The notes beneath the pieces were generated by a model. The model was given only the letters and a program-made list of their open reading frames with translations. It had not been told where the DNA came from and did not search any database. 64,000 bases of DNA. It comes from Paragordius varius (lineage: Eukaryota; Nematomorpha). The stretch spans positions 5,518,001-5,582,000 of the forward strand of contig OZ176051.1 of the NCBI GenBank assembly GCA_964247055.1, in the 5' to 3' direction. Position numbers and translations under genes: made by a program. Positions 1 to 14,456 of this stretch are shown one piece after another; position 1 is the stretch's first letter; each line of letters opens with the position of its first letter.

Positions 1-1515
1 CATAACAAAAATGTAACTAAGTTAACGTGGAGAATAAATGTGTACCTAAAGGCTAAAACACATTGGTCTAATATAACTGAATGTGCATTGATCTAGCCAA
101 AAAATAGTTGATTGATATAAATTTAATTTATATACACAATATATATATATAACATGGTATGAAAACCATTCCCATGCAATTAGTTTGATAGAAACTTCTG
201 TAATTTATTCCATAAATCCAAACTGGACAAGTGTCCTCGTCTCTTATTTTTTTACTATTCGTCAAATAACTAGGTATCAATAATTTGTATCTTAAATAAA
301 ATTCCATTTTTGTAAATTTTTATTCTTTATTTTAAATTATATAAAAGGATAAAAAATCTGTTTTAAGAGGTAGAAGAGATTTAAATAAATTAAAGGTCTA
401 TCTATGCATGCCTAACTATATGTATGTTTGTCCGTGTGATTTATAATGATTAAAATATGTGTGAATTTAAAATTTTTTCGATAAAATTTTTTGACACAGA
501 GTTTCCGTCGGATTAAATCATATCATATTTATTTTAGTTTAAAACTTTTTTTGCAAACTGGGATTATTGGAACGTAAAAATGATGGTTAAGTTAAATTAA
601 TTAAATATGTTAAAAAAACTCTTTGAGGCAAAACAAGTTTTGAAACGGTCCTCTACGCTAAAATTGTTAAAAATTATTATTATATCCTTTGTCAGGATAT
701 GTATTCGATTTTTGAAATCTGACACAAGCAATTTTTGGCTCCGGTTTTTTTGTGAATATTTTTTTACAAATCGCGGTTTGCAAAAAGAATGTTTTGAATT
801 GCGTTATCAATGCAGTTTATTTCCCGTCTACAAAAAAGATATATAAACCACAAAAAGTTTTATGTCCTAAATATTAAAATAGAAAAGATATTAAAACCTG
901 GCCATGAAAATCAAAACAAAACAGGTAATAATCGGTATATCAAAAAACTTTTGTAAACGATAAAAAAAGCTTGTACTTCGAATAATTTCTTTCACTACTC
1001 CAATAAACGATTTCCATCAACCATTAGTTTAATACATTAATTTTTATAAGCTTTTTGGCCTTGGGGTTAGATAGGGGTAAGGTTAATACATTAATTTTTA
1101 TATTTTTTATATAAAAATATATTGATGTACATTGATGAGGGACAAAATTTGTCCTCCAAAAAATGATAATTGGGTTATGTCTTAAACAATAACCGGTTTT
1201 TGTTGGGTTTTTTTTTCGTTTGTCCCTAAATAAATATTTGCATATGTTACATAATATAATAAGCAAAAAATTAATTTAATGTATATGATAATAAATTTGT
1301 ATTTAGCCAAGTTAAATAATTTATTTTATTTGAAACAATTCTTCTATCCAATATCAGGTAACATGTATATTTGATTATTTAAAATTAAAATTTAATTTTC
1401 GCAGTGATAGGTATACATGTAATTTTAAGTCAAACTTATCAGACTAATCGTTTAAAATGGTAAAAATAAAGTGTAATTTTTAAACAATTTAAATTCTTTA
1501 TTGGCTAAATTAATG

Positions 1516-1519
<4 letters not shown>

Positions 1520-1595
<76 letters not shown>
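1520..1595. repeat. (TA)n microsatellite, about 37 units
   Basis: An uninterrupted TA dinucleotide run, the longest in the window. Shorter TA runs occur near 5098-5118, 29619-29648, 37066-37099, 42416-42452, 45700-45723, 59396-59421 and 62962-62990. Confidence 0.95.
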
Positions 1596-1597
<2 letters not shown>

Positions 1598-4500
1598 CTA
1601 ATCCAGAATGGTATATTTTATAAATATTATACAATATATTTTTTTGAATTTGAAAAGAAAATGCTTGAATTTCTTCATCATAAACTACATTCTTTCCAAA
1701 AAATAGGATCATCAACTGTTAAATAATTAATAAGTATAAAATTAATGCCTAAGTAAAAAAATATTTTTTTATTAATATCATCTTATTTGATGGATTAAAT
1801 TTTTGGTATATTTATATTCTTGGAAAATTTTGACATTATCCAGGTCAAATGAAATTTATATTAAATTATCCAATTTTAGTTAGCTAGTATGGATAGTTAA
1901 CTATTTTTTCATACTAAATTTTAAAGTTTTCAACGCAATTAATTTGAAATTAATCCCACAAGCAATTAAGAATTTTTAGTGATAATATTGTTTTGATTCA
2001 TGATTATGATAATTTAAGTTATTACTTATCAACAAGGTGCATGTATTTTAAACTCTAGAATTTTTTTAAAAATCAGATTAATTAATTGTCTTTTATGAAA
2101 TCTATAAAATTTTAAGTTGGATGACCGTTTCCCATAGCTAAAAAAATACACATAATACAACAAAAATCAATACTATAATAAGATATTTGAATGTGCCTGT
2201 TATTTTATTATAAAAAGTGTTAAATTTATAATGTTGTAATATAATATTAAAAATAATGATTGTTTTTTTTTCGAACATCTAATATATATATGATCAAATT
2301 TGTCGTCTTTTTATCTTTGAAATACTTTGTTCTCTTCAAAAGTTGTGTTGTTTTTTACAACTTTTTTTTCGTTTGATCAGTGAGACAGGACTTAACAGTT
2401 TATTTTATTGCGCTATTTTTAGTATATGTAATTTATGAGATAATGATTTAGATTGTCATACATAGATAATCTGATTTATTTACAATGTATAAATACTTGT
2501 ATTTTTATTACGCACCAATCAAGGTTAATGATTAGTGTCAAAAAGCTATTTGGTTTTTTTTTCATAAAACGGATTGGGACTTAAATTCATGCTTAAATAT
2601 AATTTTTGATTATAGTGTTACAATTTATTGCGCCTTGACGCTCTGAAATTCCGTATAGAATTATTAATGGGTACGTTTTTTCGTTATTTTTTATTACAGT
2701 ATTAACAATCATGTTGATCTATTCACATTATTATGGACCAATTTGTAATACACAGTAGTATATGGGTAAAAACAACAAACTGTTTAAATTAAACCATTTC
2801 TCCCTATCTTACAACATTCATTTTTCATTCGATTATGGACGAGATCTGTTTTATAAGACGCTACTATATTATAAATTGAACAACAATAATGTAAATATAG
2901 CATCAATGTTTTTAAAATTTGGATACGAAATTATACTATGCGGGATATTTTTAATAATAATTTTAATCGTTTTAATATTTATTTATGGATTAAATTAAAT
3001 TGATAATTAATACCAAGAACTGCGGTGTACTTAAAATGACTAATAAATTGATTTTTTTATTGAACTAAATTTTAAATTTTTGACACTTTTTTTAAATTCC
3101 TTGACAATGTCATCCAATTTTTCAAAATTGATATGATCTTCTAAATTACTTTGAAATTAATCATATTTTTCACCAGGTAGAAAATAATTATTGAATTTTA
3201 TTGGTTTTAGTTTATGGTGAAACTATAAGTCTTCTACAATATTTAACCAATATATATATGGTACGTATTATATTACAGCAGTTAAATACAAAATAATTTC
3301 CCCTGTGTATTGATTATATATATAGAATATTGTTCTTTGATCAAATTTATGTCCACTGACTTTCTAGCATTTAGAAATTTTTGTAACAAGCGTAAGGTTA
3401 AAATTTTGAATTTTTTTTCATTTTGGCGCAATATAAACTAATTTTAAACATTTTAATTTGGTTGAATATCATTTTATGTTTTCATTTACATATTTTGCAT
3501 ATAAAAAACAAAAACAAAATGATGACTCTTTATAAATATTAATTTTTTTTCAAGTACAAAAATTTTCAAATTTTTCTAAAAGAAATTAAACTTTTAAACC
3601 ACGCAAAAGTTAGCATATAAAACGAAACGAAATAAATAAGTAAGGGATTAAGTCGCTCGCTAGGCCTGAATTAAATATCAGCCATGAAAAAAAGCTCTCA
3701 TTTGTCATAATAATAATTTTATCTTCCAGTTAAATAATTTTAATTAGGTTTTTTTTTATCTCTTGCAAAATAAAATATTTGATGGTTTAGAGAGTTACTC
3801 TTTTTTTGACATAGAATTTAAATGAGCTAGCTAACTAGCTTTATTTTATATAAAAAAATGAAATTATATGGCTAATTAAAGATAATTAAATTAAATATTT
3901 ATAAAATTTAAAATTAAATATGTACAAATTTTACTATAAATTCCAATGTCTACGAAGCCAAATTAATAGAGAACAAATTTTTACTAATTCATCATATAAT
4001 ATACATCAGTATCCCAAATTATTTTAAAAAAGCAAAAACAAATCGGGTCATAACAAAACGACATTTAAAATGAATGTCGCCTAATTGTTAATTCAATTAA
4101 GTTAATCCATGTAATAATATAATTATTTAAAATGGCAACCCTGAAATGTCAAATTAGCCTAAAAAATTTAGTCATCTAAAAGAGTTTTAAAATCAATTGA
4201 TATTTTACATTAATTTGACAATAACCTTCTCTAATAACAATAAATGGCAATTAAAAAGTAATTAATTTTATTTACATTACGTTAATATAAAAAAACGCTT
4301 AAATTACAAATTTCTAAAAAATTGATATTGATATGTGATATATGTTATAATTACGGATTATTATCCTATAAAATTATTTATTTAATTTAAATTTATCTAA
4401 AAATAAACTTGGAGTAATTTTTATGCCATAACCCAAAATTACAGATGTTAGTTCTCGATTTCGATGGCACTAAAATCCAAATTTAACATCCAGCTGATTT

Positions 4501-4966
4501 TGGAGTCAAAATTACTCTTATAATATTTGGCATAATTTTATTTCATAATACATTTGTATTTCCTACATTTAGCTATTTGATTTAAAATGGCACTTAATTA
4601 AAACATTAGAAAAAATTTTTAGTATATTGCACCTTAAAGACTATGTTATAAATTAGCCAAATTTACAAATATGTTCCTTATACAGAAAAATTGCAACTTA
4701 AATGCAATGCTATTTTATAATTAAATTTATTCTTTTTCAAAAGTATCAAACTAACTATATAGCTGAAATTTTAGACTTTTCGGCACCGTAATTAAATTTT
4801 TGATACATTTTTTATATCAAACTGACTGGGTAAAATTAACATAAATGGGTAATGGTTTTCTATTTAACATAATGTAACATCCCACTTTTTATCCAAAAGC
4901 TAAATTTTCTATAATTAAAGAGGCAAAAAATTTAGAAATCCAAATATTCGACACATGTGCACAGTG

Positions 4967-5265
4967 CAGTAAAAACTAAAATATTATACTGACAAAACGT
5001 GAATTATAAAGAAAAATATTTTTTTCTAAAAGACAATGATAATTTTTATACTGATTAAAATCGAACTTATTGTTTAAAATGGCAAAGTATGAAATAGATA
5101 TATATATATATATATATAACAAACATAACCAATTCTATATTTTACAATCGTAACTAAATAGTTTATATAGGTGAAATTTAGGTTTAGAAAAGTATGGTCG
5201 TCTTTTAGATAAAAATATTCGCCTTTATATTTTTCGTTTTGTCCGTATAAAATCAATTTTTACTT
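4967..5265. mobile_element. Palindromic MITE, family 2 (copy 1)
   Basis: The ends read CAGTAAAAACTAAAATATTA and, as inverted complement, CATAAGTAAAAATTGATTTTATACGG-like sequence. Both arms carry the family motif of GACAAAACG-type sequence followed by TATAAAG and AAAAGACAA. Better preserved copies lie at 46256-46535 and 55738-56003, and a partial one at 15189-15360. Intact ends show CAGTAAAA next to TA, suggesting a TA target duplication and a non-autonomous Tc1/mariner-like element. A TA run lies in the middle of this copy. Confidence 0.6.
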
Positions 5266-7193
5266 ATGTATATTTATCATCATATTTATCAATTATTATT
5301 GTTATCCGCTTTTATAATTAATATATATGAATAATCTCGAAGCTTGTAATCAGTTTATTTAGAAATTAATTTATATATTCTGAATTACAGAAACCCCTTT
5401 GAGTTCCAAAATCTTACAAACTTAATTAATAAGTATTTAACAGTTTCCCTCAGCAGGCACCTATTCCATATTTTCTGGTTTTTTGGCACCTTGGATTTAA
5501 TCATATGCTCTTAAAAATAAAATGAAACTTTGCCTATTTATAACTTAACAATATCCTATCCACCCATTGATTTGCGTTTCTATATTAATGGAATAATGTG
5601 GGTATTTTACCTTAAAACCATATTGTATTTTGACTGCTCTTTTTTCTACCACTAATTGATTTTAATCCATGTTATAAAATCTTATGCTGACTGCATTACA
5701 AATAAAACAAATTCTTTCTGCATACAATTCCAATTTAATCATTGCTGGATATATTTCTATTATATTTAGTAAAATGTTTAAAAGTTTTTTTATCTTAAAA
5801 ATAAAGCGGCAAAATTATTAGGATCAATCATCGTTACTTATTCTTTTTTCTCGATGGATAATAAAAGAACCATATTTTGCTTAAATGCAAAAATCGCTTT
5901 GAAGTTTTGACATTAATGGAATGAAAATATATATCTTGATTGGTAGGTAACAAGAAAGTTATTATTATCTAATTTATTAAATAGTGTTATTCAATTTGGA
6001 CGCATTATGTTTCAACCAAGATTTATTGTTTTAAATGATTTGATCGGTTATTTAATTGAATCGGTTGAAAATCTATATTTCCTTTTTTTACATTTGAAAG
6101 ATATTAAACTTCTTGCAATCATAAACATCGCGTTAAAAAAACCGCTGTTCATTTGATTAATAGATTTTAATCCGGATAATTTAAAAAGGTTAAATTATTT
6201 ATATATAATCTAAGATGGGTTTATAATTATTTTGCTAGAATTTACGTTAATTTTAAATTAAATTTCACTTTGAACCCTAAGAAAATGCTAAAATCTGATA
6301 TAATTTTAATGGTCTTTTAGCCCTATTATCCAAAGATAAGCCACTCAATTAAATGTTTCGGAATTAATTTAACTTCATTGGTATATAAATGTTTTTATTT
6401 TTTTATAGTTTGCCCTTGTAATATTCTTATAAATCTTTTAACTGGGCGTCACTTTGTTAGCTAACTTTAGCCATCTATTTAATCAAGGATTGTTTTTCAT
6501 ATTAAATTTTGGGTACATTGTCTCAATTTTCATATAATTTAAATGCTTCAAATATGTGGACAATTAAAATTTTTATTTTTATCGACTGTTAGCTCTTAAT
6601 TATACTCGTTAATTAGAAATCATTGTGTTTCAATTCCTAAAAAATATGAATACCCTAAGGTTTTATATTATAAGGCAAAAATGGTTATAACTTTGGAGGG
6701 GATTGGCTAAAAACAATGTAAACTTAAACAAGAATGGGACCCAGTAATTTACTAAAATATAAAAATTTTACCTATAGTCTTAAACTTAATTACAACTTCC
6801 ATAATAAAAGATTACAAAATGTTTGCCATATTTTATAAGAAAATAAAATAAAATTATAGGTATAAAAAAACTCATTATAATTACAATCTTGATTCGCATG
6901 TCCTGTCTAATTGTCCTTGCAAAACAGTTTTAGTGTTTCTTAGCTGCTTTTTTAATTATATTTTAGTGTGATCACATTCGTTAATTTATTCATTTTTTCT
7001 GACTTAAAAAAACGGATGAAATTTTTCCTTCAATCTCCTGCTATGTGTACATTTAGCTTTACTCTTCAAATGATAGCGTTTAACAATCAATTTTTGGGAA
7101 TGCCAGAATACTTATTTAATAGTTGTTCATGTCTGAAAACAACATTATAAAAGAGGTTTAGATGGTTCTATATCTGAATTTCAACATATAATA

Positions 7194-8530
7194 CAGTAAG
7201 AGTGAATATATATTGCTAATTTTTTGCATCTAAATATTGCTATATAGCATATGCAGCAAAGAGAATTATTTTTTGGTTAATAGTAGTAAAAAGCGGAAAA
7301 AATAGTCAATAATACTGCCCTTTGCTGAATATGTTATTTGGCAATATAACACTAGTCGACAAATTTGGACATTTTTAAGCACCACCACTCAAACTTTTTA
7401 AATTATGACTAATTTCAGTGTTTTAAAACCGAATTTGAAAAAAATTTCGATCCCGCCAATCAGAATTTTGAAATTTTATAGGTTCTTCAATTTTTCAAAA
7501 ACAAGAGAAAATCGAGAGAAAATTAAATATAACTTTATTATAAAATGATATTATATTATAAACTTAATATCATTTTATAAAGCGTTTTAAACTCTATCTT
7601 TTGAATATAAATATGTCATTTAAATATCAGAGAAAAAAAAATAGTACGGACTTAAACGTCAAAATTTAGTCTGTTTTTCCAAGTGAATTTTTAACACATA
7701 TAAAATTTTATTTAAAAAATACTAAAAAAGGCATTCTATGGTTTAAACCTTCGGCTTTCAGATAGGCTATATTTTTTTGTTAGATTTCGTTCTTTCGAGT
7801 ACTTATTAGACTTTTTCTCTTGAGTTGGTTCTTATAAAAAATCTTTTATTTATACCTAGTGGATATACCTTATTTTTTCAAAATTATTGGTTGTTTTGTA
7901 TTTTGAATTTCAGATGGATGTTGTGTAGCCACTTTTAGTAGAATTTACTGTTATGGGGTTGGACCATTTGTATTTACCTAATTTATATTCAATTTAATTG
8001 TAGAATTTATCTAACTTTATTCTGTAAATTGGTTAATTTGACATGTCAATTTGCCACGATTTTGCTTGCAAGTCTCTCTTATCGGACTTTACGATTACTT
8101 ATTGTTATCTTTGCCATATCTGGCATAGTTATAGGGTCGCTTGGGGGATATGCAGAGCTTGTGCAACCGCCCATATCTATCACACTATACATAAGCCCCT
8201 TTTAAATTTTTAATACTTTGGCTCTTAGCTTGTTTAGTATCTTATTTAATGCCTAGAATTTGTTATCCATGCATGGAATATTACTTGTATCGACTTGCTT
8301 GTTTGAATATTTAAACATATGTACACGAGGAATGATTGTTATTTTTGAATTAAATACAAATTTAAAAATTAAATTTTGGAAAAATCCTATTGGTGGCCTC
8401 AATTTTCTTTTTTGTTTTGGCCTTTCCATGCCATTAGGTATCAGAAAATGCAAAAATAATGGGGTGGTGCAAAACCTTGTTGAGCAGTGTAATTAATGAA
8501 AAATTAGCAATGTATACTTACTCATAATGT
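7194..8530. mobile_element. Palindromic MITE, family 1, split by another element
   Basis: The left part (7194-7346) starts ACAGTAAGAGTGAATATATA and follows the family consensus through GGCAATA. The consensus resumes at 8493 and ends TTACTCATAATGT at about 8530. The 1.14-kb gap is the CACTA-ended element at 7350-8489. Other copies: 19505-19701, 21001-21184, 36147-36341, 46962-47135. Arms are about 85 bp and nearly fully palindromic, and intact copies begin TA-CAGTATGAG, so a Tc1/mariner-like MITE with TA target is inferred. Confidence 0.75.
7350..8489. mobile_element. CACTA-ended non-autonomous element (copy 1)
   Basis: The ends are CACTAGTCGACAAATTTGG and, inverted, CACTGCTCAACAAGGTTTTG, flanked by TAA on both sides. 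It sits inside a family-1 MITE, which resumes in register after it, so the boundaries are secure. It contains no transposase frame. Internally it carries ACCTAGTGGATAT, also present in the copies at 10315, 50557 and 56403. The 3-bp TWA duplication with CACTA ends fits the CACTA/EnSpm superfamily; PIF/Harbinger is the alternative. Confidence 0.8.
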
Positions 8531-10314
8531 ATTGACAACTGTTATTCTAGTCTGAAAACAGTATAAATCAGAATAATGTGGTGTTTTACCTCTGAAATTT
8601 GATATAACCCGCAAGCAATCTAAATGTAAATCAATTTGGTTTTAGGCTATTTCAAATAAAATAATAGATTACATTTGCAATTACCCACTGTAAAAACATA
8701 TATACAACAAACTACTATTAATCAATAATAAATTTGTACTCGATCAGTGTATATTAATTGCCATAATAAATCATAAAGATATATTTTTAGCATATCAATA
8801 ATAGTAACAACTATGAGATTGCAATTATATATTTTGTTTTTTAATATAAATATTGGTAAAACAGGAAAAAAATTGTTTTTCCCACATCACAATTACATCT
8901 AATTGATAAAATAATTGAGACATTGTTAATGTTAAATCGGTTGTTTAACAAATTAACAAAATAAAATCTCTTTATAAAAAAATATATACAATAATCAATT
9001 TTCCGGTAAACCCAATTTAAAGTTAAATGCCAAACATAGTCGAACTTTTTCAATTGGCGTTCATCCCGACCCCCCTTGTATAAAAATGGCATTTTTAACT
9101 AAATAGGTCCCCAAAAGATATTTTATTAAGCAATTTTTTGATTATATACACTTTAATTATAATTCCATTTTTAAAATTCGGTCTGTTTAATTTGGATACA
9201 TACTCTTATGTTTTATAAATTAAAAAAGATATTTTATTCAACTTTTATTGCTATTATTTATTAATAACATACTTAAATCATGTTGGATCAATACATCTAA
9301 ATTAGATTGGTTAATATATTACATTAAAAAATTGTAAATTTTATAAGTCACCAATTTTTTTCAAACAGTTAAGTGTGATTGATATAGTTTTACTAAGACA
9401 GGATATACTTTTTTTAAAAAATGACGTTTTGGATAAATTAATACACTTAAATTAAAAAATGATGTATGATATAGAGATATTATTATTTGTAGATTATCTC
9501 TGTTGCTGATCTAATATTTTGGATAAACTTTAGTTGAAGGAAATTTTTTTCAAAATTTAGTTTAATATTTTGTGTGCGATTGACCCCTTAACTCAAACTA
9601 TCCAATCAATCTCAATTATACAATTATATTTCTCACAGTTAATGAAAGATGCTAAAATAGCGCAATTATCTGATATTTTAATTTTTTGCCTTTTTCAACT
9701 ATTGAAATTTTTGTAGTATTATATGTAATTTTTTTCAAATAATTACTGTAATAATAATGCGAAACAAAATGAAAAATAGTATATTGGATTAAATCATTTT
9801 TTGCATTGCACGTTCGAAATTTCATCAATATATGATGATGATGGATCTATGTTCAAAAGATTTTTATTATAATTCAGAGGAGGAAAATTATATCAAAATT
9901 ATTTTTTGCTCGCTACCAACTCTCTCAACTAATTTGTTATATAGGTGTGATTTATCCACACATCTATGATAAAAATATCAAATTAATTATTTTTTATCAA
10001 GAATCGCAATAGTATTAGTTTTTTGCTTTAGCGAAAAAAACCAATATATTTGTGAATTTTTTCAATCTTATTCGATGGACATGTCTGATGCCAATTTTTT
10101 TTAATTACCAGGTCTTGAATGAGGTATATTGTCATTCTTTTTTAATTCTCGTTTTGTGCTGTAAACAGAACCGCAATAATACTCAAACCTTTAAATTCAA
10201 ATATTTTATCAAATCTTATTGGTTCCATTATAATTAATGAAAATGCAATATTAACCCAAAAAACATAATATTCTTTCGAATTTTTGAATTTTTTTATCGA
10301 TGTTTGATGGATTA

Positions 10315-11433
10315 CACTGGACAACAAATTTTTCTGCTACTCGAGTTTGTTGCATTTTCTGATATTTAATATCATTATAACAGTAAATCGAAACAAAAAT
10401 TATAACTCGATGGAAGAATTTTGTATAATTTGATTTTTTTGATTATGCGCCCTCTTTATCAAAATTTTACTAAAAAATGTTTTTCTTTGAAAATATACAA
10501 GTAATGCCCATTTGTAATATATCATTCGAAAGAGTATAAAAACTCTATAAAATGCATACTAATATGTATTACATCGACAGTTAATATTGGACACAAAGAG
10601 CGACAAACGCGCGAAGCGAGAGCATTTTTTTTAATTATTATATTTTTTAAACTAATGGATGAAAATAGCTCAAACTTTGTTTAGATGGTGATGAATGTCT
10701 AAAAAATATAATAACTAGAAGGTTTTTTTGATTAAAACATTTTTTTATTGCTTTTTTGTCACTCAAAACAGCCATTTTTAAGTTTTTTGTTTTTTAAAAA
10801 TTACCATCTCATCAATATTAATTTATCTTTGCGAGGTTGATAAATTTAAATTTTAAAGATAAAAACAAAGTTTAAGGTATTTTTGATCTTTTATAGCCAT
10901 TATGTAATAAATTTACAGTTATAACTATGCATTTTAGTATCCACTAGGTAAAATATTTATGATAATAATATTTTTTATTAAAAAAGCAAACCAAAAGCTT
11001 TTTCAAACATTTTTTTTAAATTTAATACTAATATAACCTTAATAATTATATTAAAATAATTTATATGATTTTCAAATTAGTATGTCTGAGAAAATTTTTG
11101 ACTTATTTAAGGATTGAAAATTTCGACCATTTAAATCCTAATAACTTTTATATCCGATTGATTTAAATGACTTACTACTATTTAAAAGATGCAGTTTTTT
11201 GCGCTCTTTCGAATGATATAAAATACATGGCTTCATATTTTAAACTTTTAATTTTCGAAATTCGAGTTTAATGTTAAATCGAGGCCAAAAATTATCGATA
11301 AACTTTAATATAAAAAAATTCTTGAATGCTATACCAATTTTCTTTTCAGATATACTAATTATGTACTTTAATAAAATAAATTTTAAATTTAAAAGAATGG
11401 CAGTTATAAAAGGTTAAAATTTGTTGTCTAGTG
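10315..11433. mobile_element. CACTA-ended non-autonomous element (copy 2)
   Basis: The ends are CACTGGACAACAAATTTTTC and, inverted, CACTAGACAACAAATTTTAA. TTA flanks both ends. The body shows further inverted symmetry: ATATCATTCGAAAGAG near 10520 mirrors CTCTTTCGAATGATAT near 11205. The motif TATCCACTAGGTAAAAT near 10940 is the inverse of the shared internal motif. A compact GC-rich patch (GCGACAAACGCGCGAAGCG, about 10602) recurs inverted near 57105. Confidence 0.8.
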
Positions 11434-13069
11434 TTATATAATAAACAATATATTGAATACTTAAATTAACACAAGATTCAAATTGAATTTCATATATATT
11501 AACACTCCATGACCTTTTGGGGTGGTTTTATATCCCCGAGCAATTTAAAATTTGAATATCTTAACAAGTATTAAATCGCTAATGCAACAGGCAAATGTAT
11601 ATGGTTAGAAAATATAAATAATCATTCAGGCTACATTTTACCAGCAAAAAATTGATATATTTTTTTTGTATCAGCTGTTCGTTTCAATTTTGTTTTAAAG
11701 CTTTTAGACTCTAAAAGTCACACAACTGTGAGCCTTTTCATGTAACACCTACAATGTTTGATAATTAAATCACTAAACTTTCAAAATAGCAATTTATACA
11801 AAATTGAGCTCTGGGATATACTACCCCTATATGGTAACTAAGACAAATAAATGAAAATGTTATGAAGTGGTAAAAACATTTATATACAAATGACCAATCT
11901 CTGCAATTTTTTTAATCTTATATAATTTAATTAGAAGAAATGTTAATTTATCAGGGTACGCACACAAATAGATAAAATAGGGTCAGCTCACAAAAAATGT
12001 TTTTAAAAGTTTTCACTGTATTAAAATATGCACAAATATCCACAAAACTTAAATTAAAGTTAACTTTTTCAAAAAAATTTCTCTTTTTCAAATAGCTATA
12101 TTCAATTATATATGACAATCTTATCCATTCACATTATTTGGCAATAATAAGTTTTATAAAACATAAGTTTACAACATGGATAAATAAATCGGATTAGTGT
12201 TATTTTGTGATATTTTTAATTTAAACATATTTGCAAAAAGATATTTTACAAAACTATATTAATTAATACTAATTAAGAAACTAGGTAACCTTATTACACC
12301 AGCCACACGTAATTCCTAATTAGTGCGAAGCCTCTCTGTATGCCTTTATTAAAATCTTCCTAGGATTATAAAAAATTTGTATATCAACTTTAAAGCTCAT
12401 TGATTTTTTTAATTATATCAACTATCGATAATAAAATAATGAATGGTGCGAATTAATTAAATATCAATAAATATAGTTCTTTAGATTCCTGTTTTTATAA
12501 CAGATGAGAGCATTTAGAAAACATAAGCTAATTAGACTGTCGCTTCAAAAACAATATAATTATGTTTTTAATAAAAATATCAGGGTATAAAAATTGATAT
12601 TTTGAATAATTGATTAATTTTTTACTTAAGATTACCTTACGATAGAAAAAACCAAAAACGTCCCAACCAAATTTTTATTTTGATCTAATCTAACGTATAT
12701 ATTTTCGGCTAGATGGCTTTTTGTCTTTATTAGACCCTATCTTATTTTAAGGGGTGTCAAAACAATAATAAATAAGCCAAAACAAAAATTTGATAATTTA
12801 ACATAATTGTGCGACATTTTTTAATAGTTTGACTTATTGCATTTGCCATAAAAAAACAACCCAAACCATGACTTAAAAATGGTTTCATATTATAAAGCTT
12901 TTGAAATTAAAAATTCTAAAATAGTTATATCATCTGATAAACATATGTTGATTCAACGGACTAATTTTTGAGAGCGGTCATGGTGGCGGTAATAATCGCT
13001 TGCTAAAATTCTTTTATGTTCAGTCAAATTTACCTTGATATAATCTTTTTATTTACTTAATAATATATA

Positions 13070-13230
13070 ACCCACATTTTTCTACAGTTTACATTTTAGT
13101 ATATAATTCAATTTTATCTTTTTAGGTTTGACAAACATTACATGTAGCAATCGAAAATTCACTTTTAATAAATTCATTATATTATAGCTGATTTATAATT
13201 ATAACATTAATATAATATATAATTCTTTTA
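13070..13230. repeat. Dispersed repeat shared with 25560-25700
   Basis: The core TTTGACAAACATTACATGTAGCAATCGAAA here resembles TTTGACAAAGATTACTTGTAGTAATCGAAA near 25630 with a few mismatches. In both copies similarity fades over a following AT-rich stretch containing GCTGA. No ends or target duplication could be defined. Class unknown. Confidence 0.5.
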
Positions 13231-14044
13231 TTTTTCTATATTACAAGTTTTATTTAACTGAGACCTTACACCAATTAAACTTCTATAAATAAGCTAGGTG
13301 ACCCTAAAATCCAAACACGTTAGATAAAAATGCCAATAAGTCCAAGGATTATATTTTTGAAATATATTCGTAAATTACCATATCGTTAAGAAAATGAATT
13401 ATTTTGAGAAATGATAATTAATTAAATATTTTAAGCCTAAAAAATGTGTTAGACATTTATTTAAATAGTGTTATTTGAGATAATGGGTGATACTATATTT
13501 GAATATTAATTGCAAATTAGCATAATGATTAATAAATAAGTATCATCGCATGCATAGTTAACACAAATAAAATCACGCAACACCTTTTTTTATTGGCATA
13601 TATGCCAAGATTTGGCTTATTAGTATACATAGTTCAATTTAAATGCATTTAAACCCATTTTCGATATGTTGTCATCTTTATTTAAAGTCATATATATATA
13701 CTTATTTCCTGTTATGTAATAACAATAATAATATTCATTTTATTGATAATTTTTATTTTAAAATCATCTTTTTACTATAGATAGATTTTACCAGAAACTC
13801 TGCTTTGTCGCGGAAGAATATACGAGAAAGACTCAAAAATTATCTCATAAGTACTAAACCATGATGGTAGAAATAGGTAAAAGCAACAGATCAATGCAAT
13901 GATTGCTATTGCAAAGAATTATTATTTTTCTTTCTATTTTTTCTACTGTAATACAAAATATGAATATGATGGCTTCTTCTGGTCCACCACACTCAAATTC
14001 TTATTGTCAACAGTGTCTTATTCGTTCTGTTTCCCATTTATGCT

Positions 14045-14456
14045 ATGAAAAAGGCTATTATCCCTACTATTCTCTCGTATAGCAACCCTGAATTCGAATA
14101 TAATTTTGAAATAACTTGTGCACAACAAAATTATAAAACAATATTTAATTTAAATAATAATAATAATAATAATACTTATTCCAATATTCTTAAGGGTAAA
14201 TATAGGAGTAAATTTTTGCATCTACGCGCATCAAATATATTATCAATTTATTTATGGTGGTGGATACTACTCATATTCTATAATCAACTACTATTCCAGG
14301 GTCTTATGTGCAAGAGCACTTCAATGAGTTATCGGTTCCATGATACTCATAATATATTTAAACTTTTAAATCATTCAACCATAATTTCTGATAAATTAAA
14401 TAAAAATAAACGCCACATTGTGCCAAACACTAAATTATATTCGGAATATTCACAGG
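14045..14456 (+). CDS. Candidate 5' exon of the class B receptor
   Basis: An open frame of higher GC than its surroundings continues to 14617. It contains a run of seven Asn near residue 37, then a strongly hydrophobic stretch at about residues 67-87 (ILSIYLWWWILLIFYNQLLF) that could be a late signal peptide or signal anchor, then a hydrophilic, Ser/Asn-rich tail. A donor-like CAGG|GTAAAA at 14457 leaves phase 1, which matches the phase-1 acceptor at 15438/15439, so joining it to the receptor model is possible. The start codon and the link are inference. If not spliced there, the frame would end at 14617 as a separate small protein. Confidence 0.4.

Larger units (their letters stand above)
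1..13800. other. Gene-free AT-rich stretch
   Basis: No open frame here combines a plausible splice context with non-biased residue composition. The short open frames are rich in Phe, Ile, Asn and Lys, as expected from AT-rich noncoding DNA. What can be named is listed separately: a TA microsatellite, two MITE copies and two CACTA-ended elements. The rest shows nothing recognisable. Confidence 0.6.

Noticed and set aside
1452-1715. 87-residue frame with a long Ile-Tyr repeat
   Set aside because: It is a translation of the TA microsatellite.
2762-2998. 78-residue membrane-like frame
   Set aside because: Composition is what AT-rich noncoding DNA gives, and there is no splice context or family match.
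8253-8496. Overlapping frames on both strands
   Set aside because: They lie within the CACTA-ended element and its inverted ends and match nothing.
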